The notes: generated by a model not told the origin, from the letters alone. DNA of 64,000 bases from Solanum dulcamara (GCF_947179165.1 NC_077242.1:76179097-76243096), one strand, 5' to 3'. Shown: positions 21,656-33,301, counted from the first letter of the stretch. Made by a program: numbers and translations.

Positions 21656-24315
21656 TTTAAACTTTTCAGATGGTGGGGTTTTCTCAGGCCCTTTTCTGTT
21701 ATGTTGATTGTAGTTGTAATGGTGGGTGTTTTACTAATGGTACAAACAAAAATGAAGGATTTGATACAGAAAAATCGAGTTTTTGTTCAGTTTGATGTTC
21801 AAGAGAAAGTGGAAATGAAGAATCTTGAACCAATGAAGGTGCAAAATAGGTCTAATAAAGGTGAAATTTTGTCAACTAGTTATAGTCCATATCATGATTG
21901 GGAGTTATTTGCTGCTGATTATGAAGAAATGATGAAAACCTTTAAGATATTTGTGTATCCTGATGCTTTTATGACCAACAAGTTTTCGACTTTTTCGAGT
22001 ATTTTTCTTCCACATACAAACCCCTTTGATCCAAAATTGGGAAATTACTTTAGTGAACACATGTTCAAGATTGCTCTTTTGGGTAGTCCCTTTGTTACTC
22101 AGAATCCAAAAGAGGCTCATTTTTACTTTATGCCCTTTTCGATCAACGTTATGCGAAATCACCCTCGCGTGCATTCTGCATCCGCGATTGAAGATTTTGT
22201 TGCTGGATATACTGATAGAGTTAGATCAGAGTTTAAATTTTGGAATGCATCTGGTGGTGCTGATCATTTTTATGTGTACTGTCATTCTATTGGTCGAGAT
22301 GCTGCCTCTAAGCATCAAGAATTGCATCATAACTCAATTCAGGTTACTTGTTCGTCCAGCTACTTTCAGAGGCTATACATTGCCCACAAAGACATCGGGT
22401 TGCCTCAAGTTTGGCCTCGCCAACATGAGGAAGTGTTGAACTCTCCAGATGTGAGGTATGATGTCATTTAACTGCATTGTGTTGCAATTTCTGTTGATAA
22501 GTGATTTTTAACGACTACTTGTTTTGTGTATGTGTGGGGGGGAGCTTGACCTATAGGCAAGTTGAGCTTCGCCTATTGGTGTAGTGGCGGTTTTATTGAG
22601 AATCCACTTAGTATAGAAGCAATGATGTACATCTTTCATATTAAATGATTAGAAACAGTTGATCAAAGACAAATATATTCATGCTTCATTAGAGGTTCGT
22701 TTGGACCCTTTGTACTCAGATACATTTTGGATTCCATAAAGAAAGATGTGCTTTGTCGATTCGGGAACAAATACAATGTGCTTTATGGGTTTACAATTTT
22801 CGGTGTTGCAGTAATTCCTGGATAGAGTTAACATAGAGAAGGGTGATGAGTACAAAGTTGATGATCATGAGTGGGCAAATGTTTAGTGGAGAGATATTTA
22901 TAATAATGCAGCTAGGTAGCCTATGGATTGTTCAAAAATGAGAAGAAAGAGATTTTGCAATCGCTATAGAAGTTTGTACTGCAACTTAGCTGCCAAACAT
23001 TAACGAAGTAATAGCAAAGAGGACATGTTTGAAAATAGTTTAATCTTCTCCTGAAGGTAGCCGTTCTCTCAAGGCACTGATATTCTGAGTCTCTCAACAA
23101 CCAGCATCAATGCAAAAAGAAAAAACTTCCCCGTCACATCATTAGCCAGCGTAGGATCAGAAGTAGAGAATAAGGGTGTTTCACTTTTTCACTCGGCTAA
23201 CCATATCAAGCAGATATGTTACTATTGGAAGAAATATATGATACTCGATTACAAAAGTCTGAATTTAGGAAAAGTGAAGGTTTAGGCTCTTAATAGATGC
23301 TAGCAGCTGTTCTTAGAAGCGTAAAAGATGAGGTAGATCACACATATCATGGATAAGTCCGACTCAGTTAACACGAAAAGGATATATGAAACTGTTCTAA
23401 AATATATAGATGTAAAACACCAGTAAACTATTACCTTCCCCAAGCCAACAGCCTTTCTCCGCTATCATCAGATTCTTCCATGGAGTTCAATGAGTTGATC
23501 GAGCACTTAAGCACTCTTTTCCCCAAGGGTGTGGCCTATGATGTATTCATTTGTTCACTTCAAACACCGCGTATGAAAAATTCTGGGTACACTATTGCTC
23601 AAGAGATCTCTCTAGTTGACTTGTTCGTAACTAAATTGGCCAAGTCATATATTGTTTCTTGTTGTAATCCATAATCTTTACGAGTCTGACTTTATCTGTC
23701 TTGGATAAGAAGATCCAAGCTATGAACATATCATGGAGTTCTGAATCTAGTGATGTGAACACAGCTTTTCATTTAAGCTCGTGTCCTGTACCTTTGTGCC
23801 TTTTGACATGTTTTATTTGTTTTTGCAGATACAAGCTTGTGTTCTTTGCTGGTCGCGTCCAAAATTCTCTTGCAAGACGAGATTTATTGGAGCTATGGAA
23901 GAACGATAGCTCCTTTGATATATTCTCGGGGAGTTCATCTTTCCCTTACAAGGAAGGATTTCGGAGAAGTAGATACTGCCTCCACGTCAAAGGTTACGAG
24001 GTGAATACAGCTAGAGTCAGTGATGCTATTCAGCATGGTTGTGTCCCTGTACTAATTTCGAACTACTATGATCTTCCATTAGCCAACATATTCGATTGGA
24101 GCAAGTTCTCAATTATTGTTAATGAAAGAGATGTTCCACACTTGAAGAAGATATTGCTCTCTGTGCCTGAACGAACGTACCTCAACATGTATAAGAACCT
24201 AGGCATCGTGAGAAGGCACTTCGCGTGGTATAGTAGCCCGAAAAAATACGATTCCTTCCATATGACAGTATACCAACTTTGGCTCAAAAGGGGACTACAT
24301 CGAATCGATTGGTGA
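21629..24315 (+). CDS. GT47 exostosin-like glycosyltransferase (type II membrane protein)
   Basis: Two exons, 21629-22455 and 23829-24315, joined as GTGAG|GTATGA and TTTTTGCAG|ATACAAG, give 437 residues. The phases fit (2 + 1), and the seam restores VR-YKLVFFAGR, a conserved family segment. Family members are Golgi transferases that build cell-wall polysaccharides or arabinogalactan glycans; the sugar used here is unknown. Residues 22-38 form a single hydrophobic anchor near the N-terminus after a basic stretch, as in type II Golgi enzymes. The exostosin domain follows: AHFYFMPFS, GADHFYVYCHSIGRDA, DIGLPQVWPR, then in exon 2 YCLHVKGYEVNTARVSDAIQ and HGCVPVLISNYYDLPLANI, which includes the nucleotide-sugar binding part. 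The reading frame is open further upstream, but the first ATG in it is 21629. The 1,373-bp intron has no clear insertion. The closest class I recall is the Arabidopsis At5g03795-like group. Confidence 0.9.
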
Positions 24316-25093
24316 TATCTACTATTTGAAACCAGTATCTGATTTCACCTTAGATGACATCTTGCAATGTGTGTTTTATCATCTTATAATTAACTTATGT
24401 GATTTTGCTAGATGTTATCTAAAGGGGCATAGGGGTTGTATTTTGCTAGATGTAGCTGTAAATATTTTGACGTCACAGAACAGTCTTAACATAGTAGAAG
24501 GGTGGAGAGAAAGGGGTCGGGTCCAATGTGTGTGTTTAACAATTTATCAAAAACAATCTATCTATTCTCACATACATCCTATCTGAACGTAGGATATTTT
24601 ATTAGATCACACTCTAATTTGTTATTGTTCGTCTTTTAAGACTACCCAAGAACAATATGTTGATAATGTAGTGCAAGGGTTCGAAAGCTTTGACATCCAC
24701 AAATTTGTTGTTTGCCCGGGACTTGCCTGCCATCTTCAACTAGCACAAGTATTGAGCAACTTCCAACACAAACACGACAACTCTAAATTCACCAAATAGT
24801 CTTCTGTAAATATACCTTTAACGGTAAACTAGGTAGCACTGAAATGATAAATGGAGTTCAACAAATATAAGATGGTCTGTACAGTCCACTGGTCATGCAA
24901 TATTAGAAACACCAAGGCTTCAAGCCATCTGCTTTTTAACATTTAGAAACCTCAAATTTCAAATTTTGGCCAAAACTTATATACTTTAAAAGCAATACCG
25001 TGATACATTGTTCAAAACATGCACTCCCAAATGTCCTGTTTAATTAATTTCAGTCAAGAAATGCAAATTTTGCCAACATGAGAAAAACCCTCA
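24316..25093. other. Intergenic gap between two convergent genes
   Basis: This gap contains the 3' ends of the glycosyltransferase (plus) and the TTC1-like gene (minus). I see no further gene; the 86-codon frame at 24326-24586 begins in the presumed 3' untranslated region and has no recognisable features. Confidence 0.6.
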
Positions 25094-28000
25094 TCACTTC
25101 TGAAATTGAACGGAGTAGGAACCGGTGTTTGGATCTTTAACTGTTTTGAAGTTGTCAACGCTCATACCAAATCGGCCCAAAATGGAATTTCCCATTTCTT
25201 TGAGCTTGCCTGTAACATAAATACAAATCATTAAACATTTAAAGAATCACAAAATAGAAGTGGACAATGAGCATGATTGATAAGTGCCTATACTCCTTTG
25301 AAAGTAAAACAGTGAATCGTCATAAACAGAATACGTCTCAGATCAAACAGTAATAAGGATGTTAATCTACAAACCAAAACTCCCTTTAGAAGAACTTGAG
25401 ATGATACAATGACAATCAGCCGAGAAGGGATCAAATAATCAGGACCTGAAAGCTAAAAGGCAATCTCATGGATTCCAGAACAGTAGCTATAGTACATTTA
25501 GCACGGAAGTGGATTCAGCTAAGATTATGGTATAATTTTTTTCCCTGGTTTTAACTAATATCCGCAACCAAACACTGAACAGATTTAATCCCATAATTAT
25601 ACTGGCATAACTCCTAATCCCTGTAGCCAAACAGCCCCTAAAGGTTAAAACTGCTGTCTACCAAAGCATATACTAAAGTAGAGACTACCAACCAAAGAAC
25701 AGCCCCAAATCTTGCATATACATTTCTACATATCCACTTAACCACTTCCAAGAATGAATATACAGTACATACGATGAATTATTCTAGCAGATAGTTATAT
25801 AAACCACTAGAAAGGCAATTTCTTCAACTGCCGGAAGATGAGTCAAGTATCAACTCTACAATACAAAATGAATGAGAATATAGCTGGGCACAACGTTTCT
25901 GGAAGAGCATTGATCTAGACAAACTGATGCTAATTTTTGTAGATGGAGGTATTATACAAAATAGATGCCATTACTACACCTTTTTTCAGAATGCAGATAA
26001 ATGTTGTAAAATTTTAGGAGACTATTTGCTAAAGCATGTAAGTCATGTTCAACCTTCACTAAACAACTAGTCTGAGAAGTAACACAGAATCTCCGAGTGC
26101 AAAAAGACAATAGTCCACAACCATGTGAATGACAGTTCTATTTAGCTTTGTGATATTTATTTCCATATATATTTTTTTTGATAACCATGGTATCCGGACC
26201 AGCTTGTGCACACCAATGTTTATTGCCATAAATAATTGGCTAGGAATTGGTGACATGGACTAGATACCCTTCCCACTAACTAACATAAATAAGTGGAGAG
26301 AAATGTCAAATCATTAACAGTTGCATAGGAAAGAATCTCTACTATTTTATAGAGTTACATTAGAAAAGAAAATAAAGGATAAGTAGATGCAAAGACAGGA
26401 GACTATTAAGCTTACCTATCATCTCTTCTTTCATCTTTTCTCGCTTCTCATCAGCTAATGGCTTTAGACGCATCACAGTTCTCCTAGCTTGGTCATGTGA
26501 GGGTTCCAATTCCAAGATTTTTGTCATGTCTGCAAGATTTGAAAAACCAAAGGGAATAAGAGCAGAAAAAAAGATCCTGACAGGAAATACAAGATTTCCA
26601 CCAAGTAGCCCAGTAAATGCGAGTATGGATACTACTTATTTAGTGATGCAGCTAAGAAGTACCAATCGCAGTGACATTGTACTGAATAATCATAATTCAA
26701 CTTCAGAACCCGATGTTTACCAGTAATAGCCTCCTCAAAGTGTTCAAGCTTTTCATGTGCCTCTGCTCTTCTAACCAGAGCCTTTATATATGTAGGATTT
26801 AGTTCTACTGCTTTTGTGCATTCCTTGATTGTCTCTTCATGTTTCCCCTGTAGATGAAAAAGTACAATTGCTATCATTAGTAGATAAACAAAAACTCACA
26901 CAGATAAACACATTGACATCTTACATACTACACGGGAAGAGTATAAAACAAAGATATCAGAAAATCAAAAAGAAAGTCGTGGAAATTGTTTCTAATATGA
27001 AGGGAAGGTTGGACTAATATCACGTGTGCAAAGTCAACTTCTATTTTTTGTTGTTTGTTAGTATACAAAGTAAGCTTTCAAATTCTTTATTTCGAAATTG
27101 CAGAAAAATGGTGAGACGACAATTGTTTCTTGTATGCTGATCACTGGGAAGCAATACACAAAAGGAAAGATACCACATTCTTTCTCTAAGTTACACATCT
27201 TCTCACCCTGTCTTTCTTCCTTCCCAATAACTCTAATATAGAACCACACAACCCAATGCTATAGAGTTTCTATTCCAAATATTGAGGTAGTTAGAAAACT
27301 AGAGTCAAATGATTCATGATTGCAATACGCTCTCAATGACTTATTGGAGCCTTTTAACTACAAACCAATAGCCAGCTTCACATCACGCCAGTGTTACCCC
27401 CAGTATATGGAACCATAATAAGAAAGATGTTAGTAGCTTATAATTGGATAAATAATACTAGAAGTCCCTATGCATGATGAAGCTATAAAGAATTTGCGAC
27501 TATTCATGATAAGAACTCATTGCAGTCAAGAAAGTGGTAAAACAGTTTCCCAAAGCATGGTTACAACCTAAGTGGCATCTATTTGCCACAAAAAATTGAC
27601 CACTTGAGGAAGTCATACAAAAAAAAAAGCGCAATAGATAGAGATAAAAAGAAAAAGCAATAGGTATAAACCTCCTGTTACAAAGATCAAAATAAGGATT
27701 ACTCTCTTCAGTACTTTTTTGTGGGGTGATGGCATACTATCATCTCACTCAGCCCTATCATTCAGTGAGACACAAGAACAGAGGGTTTGGGGGTTAATCC
27801 TACAGTTTTTCTTAGCCTATATATATATATATCTGCATGCTCGTTAATTTCAGGTGCTAACTTCAGATAAAACATATATCTACAAAATCTGCTCTGAGCT
27901 AAAGTTGAACATTCACAGAAACAAGTGCAGATGGAACAGCACATGCAGAAATTATATGAAATCAACTATGGCTAAAAATAGCTACCTGAAAATAAAAAAG

Positions 28001-30971
28001 GAACAAAAAAACAAACATGAGATAACCACAATGAAACAGTATGGATCACCAATGACGACACATCAGAGCTAATGAAGTTGGTGAAAGTCATTATCACCAA
28101 ATAATAATAGAGCAGTAGTTATCATATAAAGGAATCTCGCAATCCCCCTATCAGTTGATGTATTTTCATCATAGGCTATCTCAAAAGGAATGAACTCTTT
28201 CTACATACTGTAGAATTTAACTGTTTCATAAGAATGGTATTGCATAAAACCATACTATCACTGATTATCTTGAATATGATGTGACATCTCTCTCGTAGAC
28301 TATACACATCTCCATATGTTTAAGTTTTCAAGTTTTGCTTTAAAGATATTCCCCAAACAAGATATGACCGTCATGCAAACTTAATTATCAGGTTCAATCA
28401 AAGCAGCTTTAAAGGGATATAGAAGACAAGACTATTATTAGTTTGTCAGTCAGAATTTCTATATCCAATATATGGAAGGACGACAGATGTCTTTTGAATG
28501 TTCAAATGATCAGTAAAAGCTGCAAATTTGATTTCAGTATTTTTTTCGTGACCTAACTAAATTGCTAAACTAAAAGCAGTAAGAATCTGAAAGGGACAAT
28601 GCAAATCAATGAAGAGCTATACAGTCACGAACAAACACACGCTAAACATAAAAGACTTCTGAAAATTTCGGTGTAACTATTCTTTAGAAAAGCCTACCCT
28701 ATCTGCACTTGCAACCCATGTCAGAATTTTGACTTGCATAATGTACAAAATGCATACGCTGAGCTTACCAGTTTGGAGAAACAAGCTGCACAATTAGCAT
28801 GGCATATTGAACGAATTTCAGTACTCGAAGGAATATCTGCTGCAACTTGTAAAGCTAGCTCATATTTTGACAATGCCTCTTCATAAAGCCCATCCTTAAA
28901 CAATGTATTGCCTTCAACTTTTGCATCAATTGCTTGAGCCAAGGCTTTCTGCTCCTCAAAATGAACGGATCATATTAATAATTGTTGAGAGCTACTATCT
29001 TAGTACAGTTTCACAACTAAGAACAACAACATACCCAATGTAATCCTACAATGGGCAATAATGATAGTTGAAATGGCAATGGACAAAACCTTAAAACATA
29101 TTAATAAGAGAAAGAAGACCAGGCAGATTGGATTCACACAAATACATTTATGATGGAATCCCTCAATGTCGAAAGGGAAAAACCAAATGGGGAAAGAGAA
29201 ATAGTCGTTGAATTTGCACGACCCGCAAAAAGAAAAAGTTCTTTTACTTCAGTGACATTTCTGCCCATGACCCAAGGTTGAAAACAAACATCAACTAGAT
29301 TCTCTACACAAGTTTCATATTTCCTAATCTTGTATTTGGGATGGTGGCACTTCTTCACGGGAAACTACCTAATCTCGGAAGGCATTCTATCCTCAAGTTA
29401 AGTGAGGCAAGCAAAAAAATAATTCTTTTTTGGAGTTCTTGATTCATAAAATGTAGGACATCAAGGGTCAGACTAAAGATCTTAAAATGCTTGTAAGTGG
29501 TTGTTTTGCAATTATTTAACTTCTTAACGTACTAATATTCTCCACTTAATGTTACTCATATATATATTCCACTTTATGTTGATGTTAAGATGATGGCAAG
29601 AACACAGCTTTCCAATATTGAACTTTCTTTGTTGGAGGTGACTTGGGCGATGGCAAGGACAGTGTTAGAGACAATCACCAGTTGGAAGTTACGAGAATTG
29701 GCAAAGAGAAGAAAGCAAATTGGAAGACCACTCTGTTGTTTATTTTTTTGGCAGATTTGGAATGTGAGGAATAGATAACTTCCCCATAGCAGCGAGGAGG
29801 ACATTTTTTTCATTAATAATACACCAAGAAGGTGTCAAGTACGCAATAGTAACATGTTAAAGAACCGCAAGACATTCCTAGCTGCAAAAAAGATATTGGT
29901 TATATCCAAAGACTCTTGGTGTTTCATATAACTTTCTGGTGCAAGGAGAAGATACTATTATGCAGAGATGATTGGGCTACTTGATTGTTTTCAGTTGTGG
30001 TCGAGCCACTCAGTTTTACATACTCAGCTATCATGTAAACATTTGTTAACACCTTGTTGTAATATAAATGAAATGAAATTTGTCTCATCTAAAGAACAGA
30101 ATCACCAGAGAGAATTTCAACAAATTGAGAAATAAATTCCCTAACTCTACTCAGTTCCTCTGAGACAATATCTCAAGAAACTAAAATAGGAATCTCAATT
30201 TTTTTTTGAACCTAAAAAATAAAAAAATCGAGATTCCTATTTTAGTTTCTTGAGATAGTATCTCAAATTGCAGAAATTCTAATCACCACTTTTTTTTTCA
30301 GATGCGCCATTTCAATGAACCACGATCAGAACCTCAAACTACAACCTTTAATTGAAAAACAATAAAAAAAAACTACAGAGCTCAAAAACATTAATTTTTT
30401 GTATAACCGTGCTGACTGAGCTTGCACACACCTCGCCTACTAGAGAAAATTTGCCCTATCCATCAAGGCTAAGACAAATGAAAAGAAATCACCTAATATT
30501 TATATCTCGATTGAGATTTGAACAGGATTCTCAACCACTTCAACGACCACAGCCACTAGGCAAACTCAAAAACATTATACACAATGTACAGCTGATTAAA
30601 CTAACCCAAACTTATCTAAACTCATCACAATCACTCTCCAATGCCTAACAACAACGAAAAATAGCAACATAAATTAATCAATTAAAAAAAATTGTGAAAG
30701 AATAAAACCGTACCTCATTCAACTGTTCCTGATTTACTTCAGGCTGCTGCTCCGTCTTCTCCTTCAACAAATCTCCATCAGAAGAAGACGACGCCGTATT
30801 CATCGTATTTTCAGATTCCCTATTACTTCCACTTTCGGTTTCCTTCAATTCTGTATCACTCGCAGTCTCGTACCCATCGGACACGTAACCAGACGGCGGC
30901 GCTACCACCTCCGCCGCCGCCGTCGAAGTTTTACCGGCGGCCGGCGAATCTACTTGTTCAATCGACACCAT
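25094..30971 (-). CDS. Tetratricopeptide repeat protein 1 (TTC1)-like co-chaperone
   Basis: Five exons: 30971-30714, 28954-28769, 26847-26721, 26529-26416, 25209-25094 (801 nt, 266 residues), all with GT-AG borders and matching phases. Exon 1 (residues 1-86) is an acidic, serine-rich, disordered region (SDGYETASDTELKETE). Three TPR units follow: EGNTLFKDGLYEEALSKYEL, then KHEETIKECTKAVELNPTY, then RRAEAHEKLEHFEEAITDM. The C-terminus KLKEMGNSILGRFGMSVDNF is the strongly conserved tail of plant TTC1/TPR1 proteins such as Arabidopsis At4g30480. TPR proteins of this type bind Hsp70/Hsp90 or other partners in the cytosol; in plants a role in ethylene-receptor interaction has been reported for TPR1. 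One oddity is Cys where most relatives have Arg after Asn in the second TPR (CHANCAACF). The exon 2 acceptor could be 3 bases further in (GAG|GAG). A TATATAAAG at 31066-31058 fits its promoter. The introns hold SINEs and a hairpin. Confidence 0.93.
26166..26272 (-). mobile_element. tRNA-derived SINE fragment in TTC1 intron
   Basis: The segment after TTTTTTTTGATAACCATGG shares order and wording with the fuller copy at 48458-48684 (ATAACC-TGGT, CCGG-CCAGCTT-, CACACC). It is a decayed 3' part, in minus orientation, inside the intron between TTC1 exons 4 and 5. Confidence 0.5.
30161..30265. repeat. Near-perfect ~105-bp inverted repeat (hairpin) in TTC1 intron 1
   Basis: The left arm contains TCTCAAGAAACTAAAATAGG then AATCTCAATTTT. 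The right arm is its reverse complement, AGATTCCTATTTTAGTTTCT then TGAGATA. Arms of about 42 bases differ at only two or three positions and are separated by a ~15-base AT-rich loop. Transcripts of either strand could form a long stem. It may be a small MITE or a small-RNA precursor. Confidence 0.85.
30394..30564 (-). mobile_element. tRNA-derived SINE copy with 13-bp target duplication
   Basis: The sequence resembles the SINE at 48458-48684 (TATAACCGTG, AGCTTGCACACACCTCG, TCCATCAAGGCTA, GATTTGAAC, CCACTAGGC). It is flanked by the direct repeat CTCAAAAACATTA at 30381-30393 and 30565-30577. It lies in TTC1 intron 1, near exon 1. Confidence 0.75.
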
Positions 30972-31057
30972 TTCTATGAGCTTCTAAAAGTTTCTTCTTC
31001 GTCTTTCAGTCTTCTCTGTGAAAAAATAATTTTGCTTGTGAATCGAGAAAGCTCTTC

Positions 31058-31066
31058 TTTATATAT
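31058..31066 (-). promoter_or_regulatory. TATA box of the TTC1-like gene
   Basis: Read on the minus strand this is TATATAAAG, 87-95 bases before the ATG at 30971, a normal plant spacing for a short leader. GGGTC-repeat sequence (GGGTCGGGTCGGGTC, 31110-31129) lies just upstream. Confidence 0.5.
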
Positions 31067-31164
31067 GACTGTAAGCAGGGACCTAACGACGTCGGTTTGG
31101 TATCATAATGGGTCGGGTCGGGTCGGGTCAAAAAAATCAACTTTATGAACCCGAATTAAAGTAC

Positions 31165-31395
31165 GAAGCGAATTTTAGGAGAAATCCAAATTTACGTAGG
31201 AAAAAGTATCAAACAGAATCATAGAAGAAATTTAAATATACGTAGACAATAATATCAAATAATTTTAGGAGAAATTTAAATTTACGTAGAAAATAGTACC
31301 AAATAGATGTTAAGAGAAATCTAAATTTATGTAGAAAAAAGTAGCAAACGACGGATGTAAGGAGAAATCCAAATTTATGTAGGAAAAGAACAAAC
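31165..31395. repeat. Five-copy ~45-bp minisatellite in the divergent TTC1/FAS1 promoter region
   Basis: Units beginning GGAGAAATCCAAATTTACGT or close variants start at about 31178, 31223, 31268, 31312 and 31361, each with a following GTAGGAAAAAGTA-type part. The array lies between the TATA boxes of two divergent genes (TTC1-like at 31058, FAS1 at 31438), so it is in the shared upstream region. Confidence 0.85.
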
Positions 31396-31437
31396 ATAAA
31401 TCCCAATTCTCAAAGGTTTATATTAAATAAATTATCT

Positions 31438-31444
31438 ATAAATA
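31438..31444 (+). promoter_or_regulatory. TATA box of the FAS1 gene
   Basis: CTATAAATACACC gives a good plant TATA box 70 bases before the ATG at 31514; a transcription start about 30 bases later would leave a ~40-base leader. Confidence 0.55.
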
Positions 31445-31513
31445 CACCAAACTTCACTAATTCTATCAATTGAAAGATTATAATTCACAAAGCTTCTCGA
31501 AAATTTCTCTATC

Positions 31514-32266
31514 ATGGCAAAAGACATTTTTTTATTACTTCTCTTTATATTTTCCCTAAGCTTTTCAACCTTAGTAATTTCTTCTTCTTATAATCCAACA
31601 AATATTAACACCAAAAATAATCTTCCAAATACATTATTAAAAAAAGGGTATGTTTCTATGTCAATTATTCTTGAAAATACCCTAAATAATCTTATTTGTT
31701 CTTCAACTAATAACACCACCAATTTCACCATATTTTGTCCTACGGAAAAAGCTTTTCTAAAAATATTTCCAAAATATCAAGATCCTCCATATAGATTAAT
31801 TCAATATCATATTGTTCCCTTGGAATTAAATAAAAATATTCTTGAAACTTTTTTTCATAGAGATTTCAAGTTAAAAACCCTACTCGTTGACCACTCAATT
31901 ATTGTTACTACATTGCCTCAATTAGAAAAAATTTCTATTAACAACGTTGATATCACTAAATGGGACGTTTACAAAGATGAACGTGTGATCGTGCATGAAA
32001 TCGATGAATTTTTCGATCCTTCATTGGAGACATTATTTTTTTATGGACGCAACATTGGTAGTTCATCAAATGTGGAGAAGAAAATTGAAGAGAAGACATA
32101 TGGTTTTACATTTAGAGATTTTATTGACTATTGGCTTAAACATCCTCAATTGATTGGTCAATTAATTTGGCTTCATATGGTATTGGGCTTTATAATTATG
32201 AGCCTTTGTTATATATATAATTATTATGTTTTGGAGGTCGAAGATTATATGGACGATGATCGATGA
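31514..32266 (+). CDS. FAS1 (fasciclin) domain protein, membrane-anchored
   Basis: Intronless frame of 250 codons. The ATG sits in a good context (ATCATGGC) and is preceded by a TATA box. Residues 1-24 are a signal peptide (KDIFLLLLFIFSLSFSTLVI). One FAS1 domain spans about 42-175. It has the H1-like motif FTIFCPTEKAFLKIF at 71-85, the YH-type motif RLIQYHIVPLEL at 94-105, and a closing segment VIVHEIDEFFDPSLE. Asn-Xaa-Ser/Thr sites (NNTTN) suggest glycosylation outside the cell. Unlike classical fasciclin-like arabinogalactan proteins it lacks Pro/Ala-rich glycomodules and a GPI signal. Instead residues 214-238 form a transmembrane helix followed by a short acidic tail. It probably acts at the cell surface in adhesion or wall sensing, but this is inferred from the domain only. 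Confidence 0.85.
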   Translation: MAKDIFLLLLFIFSLSFSTLVISSSYNPTNINTKNNLPNTLLKKGYVSMSIILENTLNNLICSSTNNTTNFTIFCPTEKAFLKIFPKYQDPPYRLIQYHIVPLELNKNILETFFHRDFKLKTLLVDHSIIVTTLPQLEKISINNVDITKWDVYKDERVIVHEIDEFFDPSLETLFFYGRNIGSSSNVEKKIEEKTYGFTFRDFIDYWLKHPQLIGQLIWLHMVLGFIIMSLCYIYNYYVLEVEDYMDDDR

Positions 32267-33301
32267 CCAATCATAAATATATAGCGTTTGAGGAGGAAGA
32301 TGAGATCGAGGTTCAATTAATTACTTAAGTTTATTTTAATTAGATTATTATTTTTTGTAATATTGTCTTTTAGATCATTTTATTTTAATTTATTTGTTAA
32401 GTTGAATTATTAGTATGGTATTAGTAATCAGAAATTAGTTAGTATTTACATTATCTCTCAACATATTGCTAGTATTATTATTCTTCTGAATGTATTATTT
32501 CATTGAGCTTCTAAGAATTTCTCACATATGTTTAAAAAAAGAAACAAGAATGGTATGTTTAATTATTCGATTTTTCAACAAAATTAATTTTTCTGAGTAT
32601 GCTCTTAAAAGGTAACATAACCAAAAAGTTTCACTAAGGAGTTCAAATCATGAAGATAAAACACACGAAGAAATCAAGGGGTTTTAATATCTACTATAAA
32701 AGAGCAGTCGGTGCACTAAAACTTTCACTATGCACATGGTCCGAAGAAAAACCGAACCACAAGAACCTATTGTACGGAGTTTTACCTTGCATTTCTACAA
32801 AAGTCTGCATACACAAAAAAAACTAATATATATACAATATAATTTTCCGCCGAACAGAATTCAAATAAAACCCACGCTCCCACATATAGAAGTGATACCA
32901 TTATGGGTTCAAATGATTGAAAAATTTATCATCAACTTCTAATTATGTGTTTGACAAATATTATCTACTGTTTCATACATTTTATTCACTTACTTGCAAG
33001 AATAATTGAATATTAATCATCTACTATAAGAATGCTGCCCCTTTAAACTTTTCTTTTCTCTCCATAAAGACAAGAACTATGCCTACCATAATGAATTAAG
33101 GGCATATACTACAATCACCCAAAATCGCTATTTTTTTTCTATATCGTTCCAATTTTATCAGAACATTAGAATATTTATGAATCTACCAAAAAATTCAGCG
33201 ATTTCTTCCAGAAAATGGGTTGTCGGAGAATATCCAGATCGCCGTAAAAGTTAGTATACTGATTTAAGATCTCTTGGACATTGGCAATATGATAGATGTA
33301 G
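32267..33301. other. Intergenic region between FAS1 and the nucleotidase gene
   Basis: AT-rich DNA between convergent genes. Apart from a SINE-like piece at 32706-32806 nothing is recognised. The 70-codon frame at 32730-32942 reads through that repeat and is not a gene. Confidence 0.6.
32706..32806 (+). mobile_element. SINE-like fragment (GGTGCACTAAA...TCTATTGTACG family)
   Basis: The order GGTGCACTAAA, ACTATGCACATGGTCCGAAG, ACCACAAGAACCTATTGTAC and TTTTACCTTGCATTTCTAC parallels the element at 44420-44520, so two copies of one family lie in the window. It ends in GCATTTCTACAAAA. Confidence 0.6.

Noticed and set aside
21905..22174. Minus-strand frame over the glycosyltransferase
   Set aside because: It is the shadow of exon 1 of the GT47 gene.
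29134..29358. Minus-strand 74-codon frame in TTC1 intron 1
   Set aside because: No recognised motif and located in an intron; neighbouring exons splice in phase without it.
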